From: Bicyclus anynana
Taxonomy: Eukaryota > Arthropoda > Insecta > Lepidoptera > Nymphalidae
Length of the DNA: 64,000 nt
Assembly (NCBI RefSeq): GCF_947172395.1
Contig: NC_069109.1
Span: 660,001 to 724,000 of the forward strand
Direction of reading: 5' to 3'
A program made the position numbers and the translations under genes. Below the pieces are notes generated by a model that ran no database searches, was not told the origin of the DNA, and worked only from the letters and a program-made list of their open reading frames with translations. Shown in pieces: positions 42,301 to 51,500 of the stretch; the first letter of the stretch is position 1; each line of letters starts with the position of its first letter.

Positions 42301-44440
42301 GTAGGTCATGCGACGAGGTACCCAGCTACCTAACGTTGAGGCAAAGGCTACCCAGTCCGTTTTCCTAGCGTTTCTTACTAATACTCTTTCCACCTCAGTA
42401 TTTACTTGAAAAGTAATCCTTCGATGGTCCGAGAACGATTCCTCCAGATCAACCTTCCACTGTTTAACGTATTTGGTCATATCATTGGTCGCTAATGTAA
42501 TGTCTAATACTTCCTTTCTTGTTCTTGTAACGAAAGTACTGGTGTTACCTATGTTCACGATCTCAAGACCAGTACTTACTATAAACTCCAAGAGTTCCTC
42601 TCCCTTAGCATTAGTGTTAGTACTACCCCACGCCAAGTGATGTGAGTTAGCATCGCACCCAATAATAATAGGAGTTTCCTTACCTCTGTATTTGATAACA
42701 GTTTCTTCAAGTTCTCTTGTTGGCGGTATGAAGTCGGTCTCGCTTGGAATATAAGCGGAGATGAAGGCCACTCTTTCCCTTTTTCCATCAGCGAGAGGCG
42801 TATTAATTTCCACCGCCACAAGATCTCTGTAAAACTCTGTTGCTATTAGTCCTAATGACTTGATCCTGTTACTGGCATAGATACATGTTCTGGGGTCTAA
42901 CTCACCGTCATAGTGGTATATGGTTTCTCCTCCCAGACTACCCATGCCCGCCACTCGTCCCTGAGCGACGTATGGCTCTTGTAACAGGGCCAAGTCAATT
43001 TCTTCTTTAACCACGAATTGACATAACTCAACCATGGCTTCCTTGCAGTGATGCAAGTTTAACTGAAGTATTCTTAGTGTGTGTGTGGTTTTGTGTGTAT
43101 TTGTGTGATTAATGATTTGTGAGAATGTGAAGTTGTGTGTGTGTATGTGTGTTGCTTGTGTAGTGTCTTTACCAGCACATGTTGATTAAGAGTCCGTCAG
43201 CGGGATTCCTTTAGGGGACCCGCGAGTTTCTCGTCACCACACATGTGCCGGCTCTTTTGTGTGCCGGTTTCAGCGCGCAACAAGCCCGCCGTTCCGGATG
43301 CACCGGCGCTAGGAGGGCACTGTGGGGGGGTACTATTGTCCCCACTGGCACCTCCACTGCTTTGGTAATCCGTATACGACGTTGCCGGTCCCGAGCTTCC
43401 ACCAGTCGCACCCGTCGGTGGGCGTTGTGAAGTGTCCTCCATTTCCACGTCGGTAGTGCCTACTTTCTTGCCTTTAAGAAGTCTGACCTGTACCTTTATA
43501 AGTTCATAGTACAGCCATACTTCACCTTTATCAAAGACTTTACAGACCTCCTGAGGGACTCCCACAATCAGTCGCTCCCCCAATGTGAGAGGCTCCCGAA
43601 CTATGAGATTCCATTCAGGGATCTGTAAGTCTGTTCTCGTCTTGTTTTGTCCTTTCAGGCGATTTAAAGGGCAGCTCAGTCTGTTTTCCATTCCAGGAAT
43701 CCAGATGACTGCCTTGGCCCTATCTCGCCTGACTGACCTGATCGGGACACCATCGTATAGACCCAAGTTGCATGACAGCAACCAGTCCCTCGCCATCCCG
43801 TTGGCTGGTGTCACAAGGTAAAATCCTTCCGACACCAGCCCCGAGGCTACGAAGTTTAACTTGTCACTGTCAACGTCCTGCTCAATAGCCTCCCCGATCA
43901 GGTCACTCAGTCTTTTCCTAATTTCTTTTGCCAGTTCAGCGTCGACCAGGACACCGTCGGCCCGATGAAAAGCCACAGCCAGTTCACTCAGCTCCCTAGC
44001 TGTTTTTCGCGGCCCTTCCTGTGACCTTGGTGGACGACGTTTCGCTGGTCTCTGCTCCTCTGGGTCAGTTCCCTGATGTTTAACTTTTGGCGGTCGTGTC
44101 ACTCCCGATCCTCCCGCAGCCGACGAGGTTTCTCCAGCCGGCTGCTGGAATATCGGTCGCGATCCCGACGTCGCGTTCTGTCTCTTTAATTTGGCTCTTT
44201 CTCTCTTAATGCTCCTTTTGGATCGGACAGTAGTGAAGCCGCCCTCATCACAGCCTGTCGACTGTGGTGGCGGCGACCTCAGTAGGTCCTCCTCCTCTCT
44301 CACATGTAAGGTACTAAGTTTTCTATGGAGGTCTATAACCGGTCCTCCGGGCGGTAACAATCGTTTCTGCGAAGCATTGCCCTCCCCAGAATACGAGGGG
44401 CAGCCTGAGGCGACTGTTCGGTAGGGGTAGGGAAAAAGCG
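39330..44440 (-). mobile_element. Long two-ORF LINE with APE endonuclease and RNase H (R1/LOA/I group)
   Basis: Two consecutive open frames on the minus strand with a short 3' UTR ending near a (TA)n stretch at about 39,330. It lies between the 3' ends of the XTBD and mannosidase genes. The exact ends are uncertain. A short TAGGG occurs at both proposed ends and may be the target duplication. The 5' end may be truncated, because the first residues of ORF1 look like flanking DNA. Confidence 0.8.
39430..43056 (-). CDS. LINE ORF2: APE endonuclease, reverse transcriptase, RNase H
   Basis: An intact frame of about 1,208 codons. The APE-type endonuclease is at residues 1-220 (LLQEPYV, IIGCDANSHHLAWGS, SFSDHR). 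The reverse transcriptase is at about 440-720 (FFDVEGAFDRANRRAI, GFPQGGCLSPLLW, YSDD box). RNase H is at about 910-1040 (CYTDGSRRES, AETYAI, YSDSQAALKAL, WVPGHQGNYGNEKADELA). A late CCHC knuckle follows (CPGCGEEETSYHFIAEC). The first codon used here is TTG. The family start motif (LRILQLNLHHC) runs in frame upstream of it, and the first in-frame ATG is eight codons in, so the true initiation is unclear. Confidence 0.88.
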   Translation of the reverse strand: MHHCKEAMVELCQFVVKEEIDLALLQEPYVAQGRVAGMGSLGGETIYHYDGELDPRTCIYASNRIKSLGLIATEFYRDLVAVEINTPLADGKRERVAFISAYIPSETDFIPPTRELEETVIKYRGKETPIIIGCDANSHHLAWGSTNTNAKGEELLEFIVSTGLEIVNIGNTSTFVTRTRKEVLDITLATNDMTKYVKQWKVDLEESFSDHRRITFQVNTEVERVLVRNARKTDWVAFASTLGSWVPRRMTYKSVAELEEGAKELELILVKAYKAACPPREIKLGKGQPWWNKDLRKARKTARKALRVALKRDDDASWIKYRSIRTAFRNECRKEERKGWHSYCESITEYPEAARLVRVLAKDRTCRLGSIKHNDELVSDPKLVLDIMMKTHFPDCQITDHEENTLPNTNLNWSEAEDIITTEHLEWSINSFAPYKAAGPDGIFPKMLQVALKYIRDTLIALFRASLASGYLPLNWRKVKAVFIPKPAKTTYQETKSHRCISLSSFLLKALEKIIDGYIRSKVTLSTWPLHNNQHAYMAGKSTETALHNLVVRIERSINYKEFALGCFFDVEGAFDRANRRAIEFALNRDGIDDIVKSWIMNMLTHRLISADLGGETQTVRSTRGFPQGGCLSPLLWCLLLDSLIVKINDMRIYMQAYSDDGVLLVTGRDLHTVRNIMCKGIKNTLAWCREKGLNLNPSKTKLVLFTRRRKAHLIPITIEGVKLEITKEIKYLGVILDHTLRFRTHIQVQCAKAKLTLMQCRRAVGRTWGIKPKVIKWIYTAIILPRVLYGATVWWHRAAIKSNSKELTKVQRLASLMISGAIRTTPSAALEVLLGLHPLDLRAKKNALEQWYRMKVSKQWKGNFMDKGHTDIDKVYGDKLSMIINNNDLIKRQRIFDKKYRVHIGSKDTWQLETAHECSIVCYTDGSRRESTKLSGAGVFYSTIPNKDQAISLGKFASVFQAETYAIMVCAFDLMDLADIETKEIVIYSDSQAALKALKRNDTTSALVRECKNILNSLAERTKVTIAWVPGHQGNYGNEKADELARMGAGLEFLGPEPCLPIPYSIIKRVIEGIIERESNTRWNSSTKCRQSKMFLKSFDKKKTTQLLLQSRPNIALVAGMTTGHCLLNRHLKIMKIIEDSSCPGCGEEETSYHFIAECPMFALVRWELLGKDTLNEVDLTDLSIGDIVRFTKATGRFEGGTLSRHQ

Positions 44441-44474
44441 CACATAATAATAATAAATTAAAAAAGCAAAGCAT
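43197..44474 (-). CDS. LINE ORF1, gag-like protein
   Basis: 425 codons from an ATG at 44474. The first 30 or so residues (MLCFFNLLLLCALFPYPYR) look like translated flanking DNA, so the authentic start is probably downstream or lost. The middle is basic and Pro-rich. Residues of about 190-340 (GFYLVTPANGMARDWLL, KAVIWIPGMENR) resemble the DUF4780-type domain found in gag proteins of LOA-like LINEs. No CCHC knuckle is visible. It ends about 140 bases before ORF2. Confidence 0.75.
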   Translation of the reverse strand: MLCFFNLLLLCALFPYPYRTVASGCPSYSGEGNASQKRLLPPGGPVIDLHRKLSTLHVREEEDLLRSPPPQSTGCDEGGFTTVRSKRSIKRERAKLKRQNATSGSRPIFQQPAGETSSAAGGSGVTRPPKVKHQGTDPEEQRPAKRRPPRSQEGPRKTARELSELAVAFHRADGVLVDAELAKEIRKRLSDLIGEAIEQDVDSDKLNFVASGLVSEGFYLVTPANGMARDWLLSCNLGLYDGVPIRSVRRDRAKAVIWIPGMENRLSCPLNRLKGQNKTRTDLQIPEWNLIVREPLTLGERLIVGVPQEVCKVFDKGEVWLYYELIKVQVRLLKGKKVGTTDVEMEDTSQRPPTGATGGSSGPATSYTDYQSSGGASGDNSTPPQCPPSAGASGTAGLLRAETGTQKSRHMCGDEKLAGPLKESR

Positions 44475-44754
44475 AAAAGAAAGATGTATTAGTTACACTA
44501 TTTATAACTCAAGAACGGCTGTACCAATTTGGCTGAAAATTTGTGGAGAGGTAGTCTAAAACCAGGAAAAATAGATGCTTATTCAGACACACCCGATATG
44601 CACACTAAATTTCATAGAAATAGGTCCAGCCATTTCAGAGGGGTTTCACACAAACACAAAACAAACACTTTATCTACTAGATTTTGTAAGTAAAATTAAT
44701 ATTAAAATATTAAATAAGTATTAGGAATTGTAATTAAATTAAACTTATATTTGA

Positions 44755-44760
44755 TTTATT
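44755..44760 (-). terminator. AATAAA polyadenylation signal overlapping the mannosidase stop codon
   Basis: On the minus strand the stop codon and signal read TGAATAAATC, so AATAAA shares the A of the TGA. This implies a 3' UTR of only a few tens of bases. No other signal is closer. Confidence 0.6.
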
Positions 44761-45553
44761 CAAAGTTTTTTATTATTTAAATCATCCAAATATTCATATT
44801 TAATTACAAAAGTTCTGATTTGCTGGGGCACCAATGTTATTTGTTGAATATTTACATCATTAGGTAATTCAAATTCGTCCTTACTGTAATCAACTTTGTC
44901 TTTAAACCCATAAAATTCATTGAAATTCTTCACAAAACTGCCATTAATCCTCCAATTGTATTTAACTTTGTCTTTCAATAACATATTTGCTGATAGAGTC
45001 ATTTCAACCAAACTCAAAGGTTTAATATTAACAAATAAATCAGTTAAATTAATTTTTTTAACACCATTTTTAACAATATCAACTTGTTCCAAATAATTCT
45101 CCAATCTTAACAACATTGTTTCGCCATCCCACTTCTGAATTGTTAAAATGTGTATTCCTATTGGTAACTTTTTGTTAATAAAGGTGTATTCATTTTTGTA
45201 ACTATTCCAATAACGTCTGTTTATGCATTGTTTTACTCTGTTGAATAGAATCTGTGGTTTCAATTCGATTTCTTTGGCAAGTTTTTTCTCGTATACTCTG
45301 TTTTGTTTGGAATTAGCTTTGGTTAAATACAAATAATGGGTTCCTCTGACAATGAGCCCTTTGTTATGTTCTGTTTCATTGGCAAATATGAATGATCCTG
45401 TATCGTCAGTCAGGATTCTTCTAAGCACCATCAAATCTATAGAACCTTCTAGAAGAGAGCTTCCTCCTTGAGCTCTGTCGTTGAAAATTGATAGCCGTAG
45501 ATTTTTCTTTATATCTTCAATGTAAATCCTTGATGTTACTGGATAAAAGTTTC
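44760..45553 (-). CDS. Alpha-mannosidase terminal exon (C-terminal beta domains)
   Basis: The last exon encodes 263 residues plus TGA. It starts with GNFYPVTSRIYIEDI and AQGGSSLLEGSIDLMVLRR, highly conserved in lysosomal alpha-mannosidases, and runs through LPIGIHILTIQKWDGETMLL to a normal C-terminus (ITLVPQQIRTFVIKYE). It is intact and full length, so the C-terminal half of the protein is under apparent constraint despite the altered active site. Confidence 0.9.
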
Positions 45554-48500
45554 CTGGAAAGTGAAAAAAATTTGTAAATCGGCTGACCTGGAAGTAATTT
45601 TTTCCAACTTTTTAATCAACTTCCTAAAAAGGAGGAGGTTCTATGTGCTGAATGTATGTTTTCTTATGTATATATCATCATTATCAATCGTCATTTTGAT
45701 TTTGAAAATTATTTTTTTGTTTGGAAGGGTATACTTCCAGGGTGGTCCCATTTTTTTCATGTCAGGATCTGATGATGGCATCCTGGACAAAGCGAGAGCG
45801 AACTTTCGAAAATCGTAGAGACGACTAGTGCGTTGGTTCACTTTTTCATTAGGTATTTTAAAGCATTATAGTTTTTTTTTATAATTTTCGAAGCGATAGC
45901 ATTTGTAGAAAGAGTACTTATCACATAGCTGTACGCCCAGTTTTTATACAATATCCAGAACCCGGATTCGCTTGGTGGTACGTCTTTGCAGGTAGGGTGA
46001 TAACTAGCCACGGTTGATACCATCATCATCATCAGACCAGGCCTGAGCCAATTTAGACAGAAATTTAGAAAAGACAACAATTTTATTTTTCTTTTTTTGA
46101 TAATTTTATTTTTCTGATATAAATGAATAAATAAAGTTCCCAAAGACATATTTGATGAATAGATATCTTTCGCCCAAGGATTATATCTGATGAAGAAAAG
46201 CTAAGAACTGCCTTAGCCATATGACACTTCAATTCTTTTTTTACAATCGCAAACGCTACGATAATTGAAAAATGTATGGGAATGACATTTGCTATCGACA
46301 GGTCACGTGATCAAGATCTGTCATTCCCATACATCTTTCTAGTTTTCGAAGCGTTAGCGATCGTAGAAAGAAAATCGACGTGCCACTAGGCTAGGGGACA
46401 GATGGCTTCAGGCCGTTTCCTTACCAGCAATAGGGTCCAAGTTATAAGGTTCGTACGTCGCTCTCATATGCCTGATCCTCTTCATCATTTGTCTCCCATT
46501 GGCATCCGTATAAAAAGTACCCTCATTTTCTAGATCTGTAGTGTATCGTATAAAAACCTCTTTTCCTCTATTATCCTCAACTGGTATGGGACCTATGACC
46601 CAATCTATTTCAATAATTGGCTGATTTTTGTATAATTTGACCACAAATGACGCGTATTTGGAATATTTTATATGTATTTCTTGTACTATGTCTGTTTTGT
46701 AGACTTTTGTTTCTACGAAATCTATTATTGGCTCGGGGTAAACGTTTGCGGATCTAAAAGTTAATAAAAATACAAAATTACTTATATTTTGAGGATTTAA
46801 TATTTTCTTACCTGCTTAGTGACCTTATGAGGCCTATACAAGGATCCGAGGAGCATTTTTACAATAGGGATGATGACAGTTTTTTAAATTGTATATAAAT
46901 GAAGAGTACGCTAATAGTAAAGCAATTGTAAAAGTATCAGGGTATCTGCGATCATTACTTTCGGAGCTACAGGGATTTAAAGGGTCAGATTTGCGGTGCC
47001 GCCCCGGGCACCCGCGTGGTGCTCGTTCCCGATGAAATACAGGGATAATATATAGCCTATAGCCTTCCTCGATAAATGGGCTATCTTACACTGAAAGAAT
47101 TTTTCAAATCGGACCAGTAGTTCCAGAGATTAGCGTGTTCAAACAAACAAACTCTTCAGCTTTATAATATTAGTATAGAAATGCAACCGATTTTGAAACC
47201 TAAAAACGCCGGTGGTAAGCTGGTGTCGTATTAATTTAACCCGTTTCTGAAATAACCACATTTTCAATATTCATGGCTTGAATTAATACATCATCAGCTT
47301 AGCACCATCTTCAAACTGATCAGCAGGTAGGACATAATAATATTATGGTGTTATTTTTCGCTTTTAGTTTAATGGGTAGGTACGTTTTTAGGTTTTGAAG
47401 TTGGTTGTATTTTTTTATTAAAATTTATTTAAAAAAAAAACATACCGGTTAACTTGAGAACTTTTTTGAAGTCGGTTTACAGAATTACTTATATTTTAAG
47501 GTTTTTAAAGTTTTTCTTACCTGTAACGCCCAATGAGTGACATAAACCTTCTTATGAGGCCCATAGTTAGCGACCAAGTCTCATTCGAACCTACGCCCTC
47601 TGAATGAAAGGCAGAGGTCATATCCACTGGGCTATCACGGCTCTAACTTAACAGATAAGTTAGTTCCTTATCAACCCATATTCGGCTCACTGCTAAGCTC
47701 GAGTCTCCTCTCAGAATGAGAGGGGTTAGGTCAATAGTCCTCCACGCTGGCCCAATGCGGATTGGCAGACTTCACACACGCAGAGAATTGAGAAAATTCT
47801 CTGGTATGCAGGTTTCCTCACGATGTTTTCCTTCACCGTTTGAGACACGTGATATTTAATTACTTAAAATGCACACAACTTTAAAGTTGGAGGTGCATGC
47901 CCTAGTGATTCGAACCCACACCCTCCGGAATCGGAGGCAGAGGTCATATCCACTGAGCTATCACGGTTGTAACTTAACAGAGAAGTTACTTACCTAAAAA
48001 TATAAGCGCCCGGTTGTTTTTTAGTAGAATTGCCGACCGGTTCGTCTGACACGTAATAGTAGAATTGTATATCTAGAGACGTATTCACGCCGTTCGAGAG
48101 ATTCATGCTGCTGATTTTGTTATAACCATCTATGTTTATTTGGACGTGCTGTAAATGGAAGTTAGGTTTAACTTGGGTTTAGGAATTCGTTTTACTTTTT
48201 TGATCGATATCTCAATAACTTTAGACGATACCGACAAAGACGTACCGCCAAGCGATTTAGCGTTCCGGTACTATGTCGTGTAGAAACCGAAAGGGGAGTG
48301 GATTTTCATCCTCCTCCTAACAAGTTAGCCCGCTTCCATCTTAGATTGCATCATAACTTACCATCAGGTGAGATTGTAATCAAGGGCTAACTTGTAAAGA
48401 ATAAAAAAAGGTAAAAAAAATACAAAAGACCATAATTGTAGAGTGTACAAAGAGCATCAAAATAGTATCATAACAAAATTTTCGTATCTCAACGGAGAAC

Positions 48501-51500
48501 CGAGTTATTGTAAAAAAACTTTTTTCTAGATGGTGGAAAATGTACAGGAAATCGTAGTCGAGAATTTGAAGTTAAGCTTCTTTATGTTCTCCCCACGTCA
48601 TCCAAAATTCAGCTTTCTCGGTTAATTTTAATTCCAAATATAGTAATAAGTATAGTAACTGAACTAATACAAAATCTAGTGTAATAGTGTAGTCTAAATG
48701 GTCAACGATCTTAGCTAGACAAATTTATAATGTCGAAAAACGTTGTAGCAATATTTTTTGATTAAGTAATGATTTCATTATTTATTAAGATAATATTATA
48801 TATAGATTTTTTATAATTTAAAAAAGATTTTTTTTAAATATAAGTTGCTGGGTGGTTAGTGTAGGTCTGGGCCGGGGAATTTCATTCGCTTTTACAAAAA
48901 CTTCTTGGAAATGCACTTACGTTAAATGTTCTAAATCTTACCTGGTTCCTTATAATTTTATCTTTAGAATCTACAGCACTATAATCAGCATCTAAATCAT
49001 CGTCACAATTCTCTTCATTGTTTGTTAAATTGTATTTTTCTGAATCATTTGATCTCAATACATTTAGTTCACGAGCAATAGATAAAGATTTATTTTCTTC
49101 TGTTGTTTGTGCTGAGATATTAAGGATATCTCGATTTTGTTCATTAGATTTTTTATGTTTCTCTTTTTCGTTTGTTGTTGTATTTGTATCTTGTAAATCT
49201 TCAGATGTTACTTCTATGTTATATTTGGACGTTACAATATTACTATTATTATTTGCCATTATTAAATCTCTATTATGTTCATTAAATTTTCTATTGGTAT
49301 TGTTTTTCTCCTTTTCAATTGTTGTTATATTTGTATCTGGTAACACTTCAGATGTGCCTTCTATGTTATATTTGGACTTTGTTACAATACTACTGTTATT
49401 ATTGAAAATATCTACAACATCTGTTCCTATAACTGCATTAATTAAACCTTCAGATGTTACTTCTATATTACGTTTAGAAGTTATTTCAACATCACTTGTA
49501 GTATTAACAACATTCCAACCTTCTGTTCGTGTCACTGCATTAACGTAACTTAAAGTTGTTGTGTAGAGTTCTTCTTTGTTATGTACAGAAGTTATTTCAA
49601 TATCATTATGATTTATAACACCACTTTTTGTTCGAGTAACTGCATTGTTTAAACCTTCAGTTGTTACTTCAACTTTATCTATAGACGTTATTTCAATATC
49701 ATTATTTGCAACACCACTTTCTGTTCGCGTAACTGGATATATTAATCCTTTGGTTGTTACTTCTATTTTATGTGTAGAAATTTCACTAGTGTTGTAATAT
49801 AAGGATTCTTCTTCGTCATAATTTTTAAAAGCTGTAGAATCATATTCTGTTGTTATTTTAAAATTGTCCAGATTTTTTTCATCAAACTTGTTTGTATATT
49901 TCAGTATTGTGTTATCGTAATTGCTTATAATATCTGTTGTTATTTTAAAATCATCGTCATCAATGTTCCCAGACAACTCATTATTAGTATTTTCGATTTC
50001 ATCAAAATCGTTTCTATATTTCAGTGTAATTGTACCGTCATTACTATCTACATTACTATCTGTGGTTGTGTTAGGATCATCAACATTTTTAGTTGGCCAT
50101 TCATCGTTATCAAATTGAGTTTCTTCAAAATCGTGCGCACTCATTGTAACTGTTTCACTTTTATCGTATTTATTTAAATCATTTATTATTTTAAAATCAT
50201 CAAAACGCCTAACAAGTGTTTCATTGTTAATGGAAATCTCATCATTAATTTGAGTGTCATCATATTCTCTTCTAAAGTTTGATGTTACTGTTTCATAATC
50301 CTTTAGATCATCAAGTTTGTCTATTGTATCCAGTTTATTAAAATCAAAATCGATATAGTCATTAGCTTTTGGTGTTTCAATTAAATTCTGTCTTATGTTG
50401 GACTTTCCTTGAATATTTCTTATTTTTCTTTTTAAAGATTTCTTTACTCGGGTAATTTTTTGCGCTTCTAAGGGCTTCCTTCCCATCTTTCTTGTTTTTC
50501 TTTTTAAAATTTTCTTCAAATGCTTTAACGTTTGGTTTTCTATATAGTACGACCTCAGGCCCAGCGGTGGGATGTTTTGAGCAATGAACACCAGTTCGTG
50601 TGTTGCTGGGTCGATCCTATTTGGTATGTCGAATATATGATTTGGAATTTTCATTTTTGCTGCCTGTATTTTTGCACCTGTAATAATAAATAATGAATAC
50701 AAACTATACTTATAAAAAAACTGGTCGAATTCTATACATTTATTCGCAATTTGATATTTTACTCATACCATTTGTAACAACAAACGTTAGCGTAGCATAA
50801 CGGACGACAGCGCCATCTAGAATCTATACTTATAATACGAATTCTGTACATTGAAGATATTTTGAAAATTTTTGTTGGGGGACATTATATAATCGATTTT
50901 TTGTCTGTCTGTCCGTGTTTTTTTGTTATTCGGTCTACACGCTGAACCTACTGAATGAATTCAAATGAAACTTGGCACAGTTTAAGAGCATAATATCGAG
51001 AAGGTTATAGGATACTTTTTATTGCAAAAATAAAATGAGAAGGGGGTGAAATAGGGGTTGAAAGTTTGTATGGAAAGTCCTTCATTTTTAGAGTTACAGT
51101 TTTAAAATTTTGTTTTTAAGTTTTCACCACCGTAAAGTGGTGAAATAGGGCTTGAAAGTTTACATTGAATTCCACGTGGACGAAGTCGCGGGCGTCCGCT
51201 AGTAATACATAATATGGAAATGCACACAAATGAGACAAATTCGAATTAGACATTTTGGAAATACTAACCTGATGGGTCGAACACCACATACTTTATATCT
51301 CTAATAGGCAACCGGACAGGCATCGTCACGGGCCAAGCTAATGGATTATATACTGTTATCTGTAATAAAACATCATAAATGTCATCATAGAGCTCGAGTT
51401 TCCTCTCAGAATGAGAGGGGTTAGGCCAATAGTCCACCACGCTGGCCCAATGCGGATTGGCAGACTTCACACACGCAGAGAATTGAGAAAATTCTCTGGT

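Noticed and set aside
49018..49548. 176-codon plus-strand frame rich in Ser, Val and Leu
   Set aside because: It is the complement of the low-complexity mannosidase exon.
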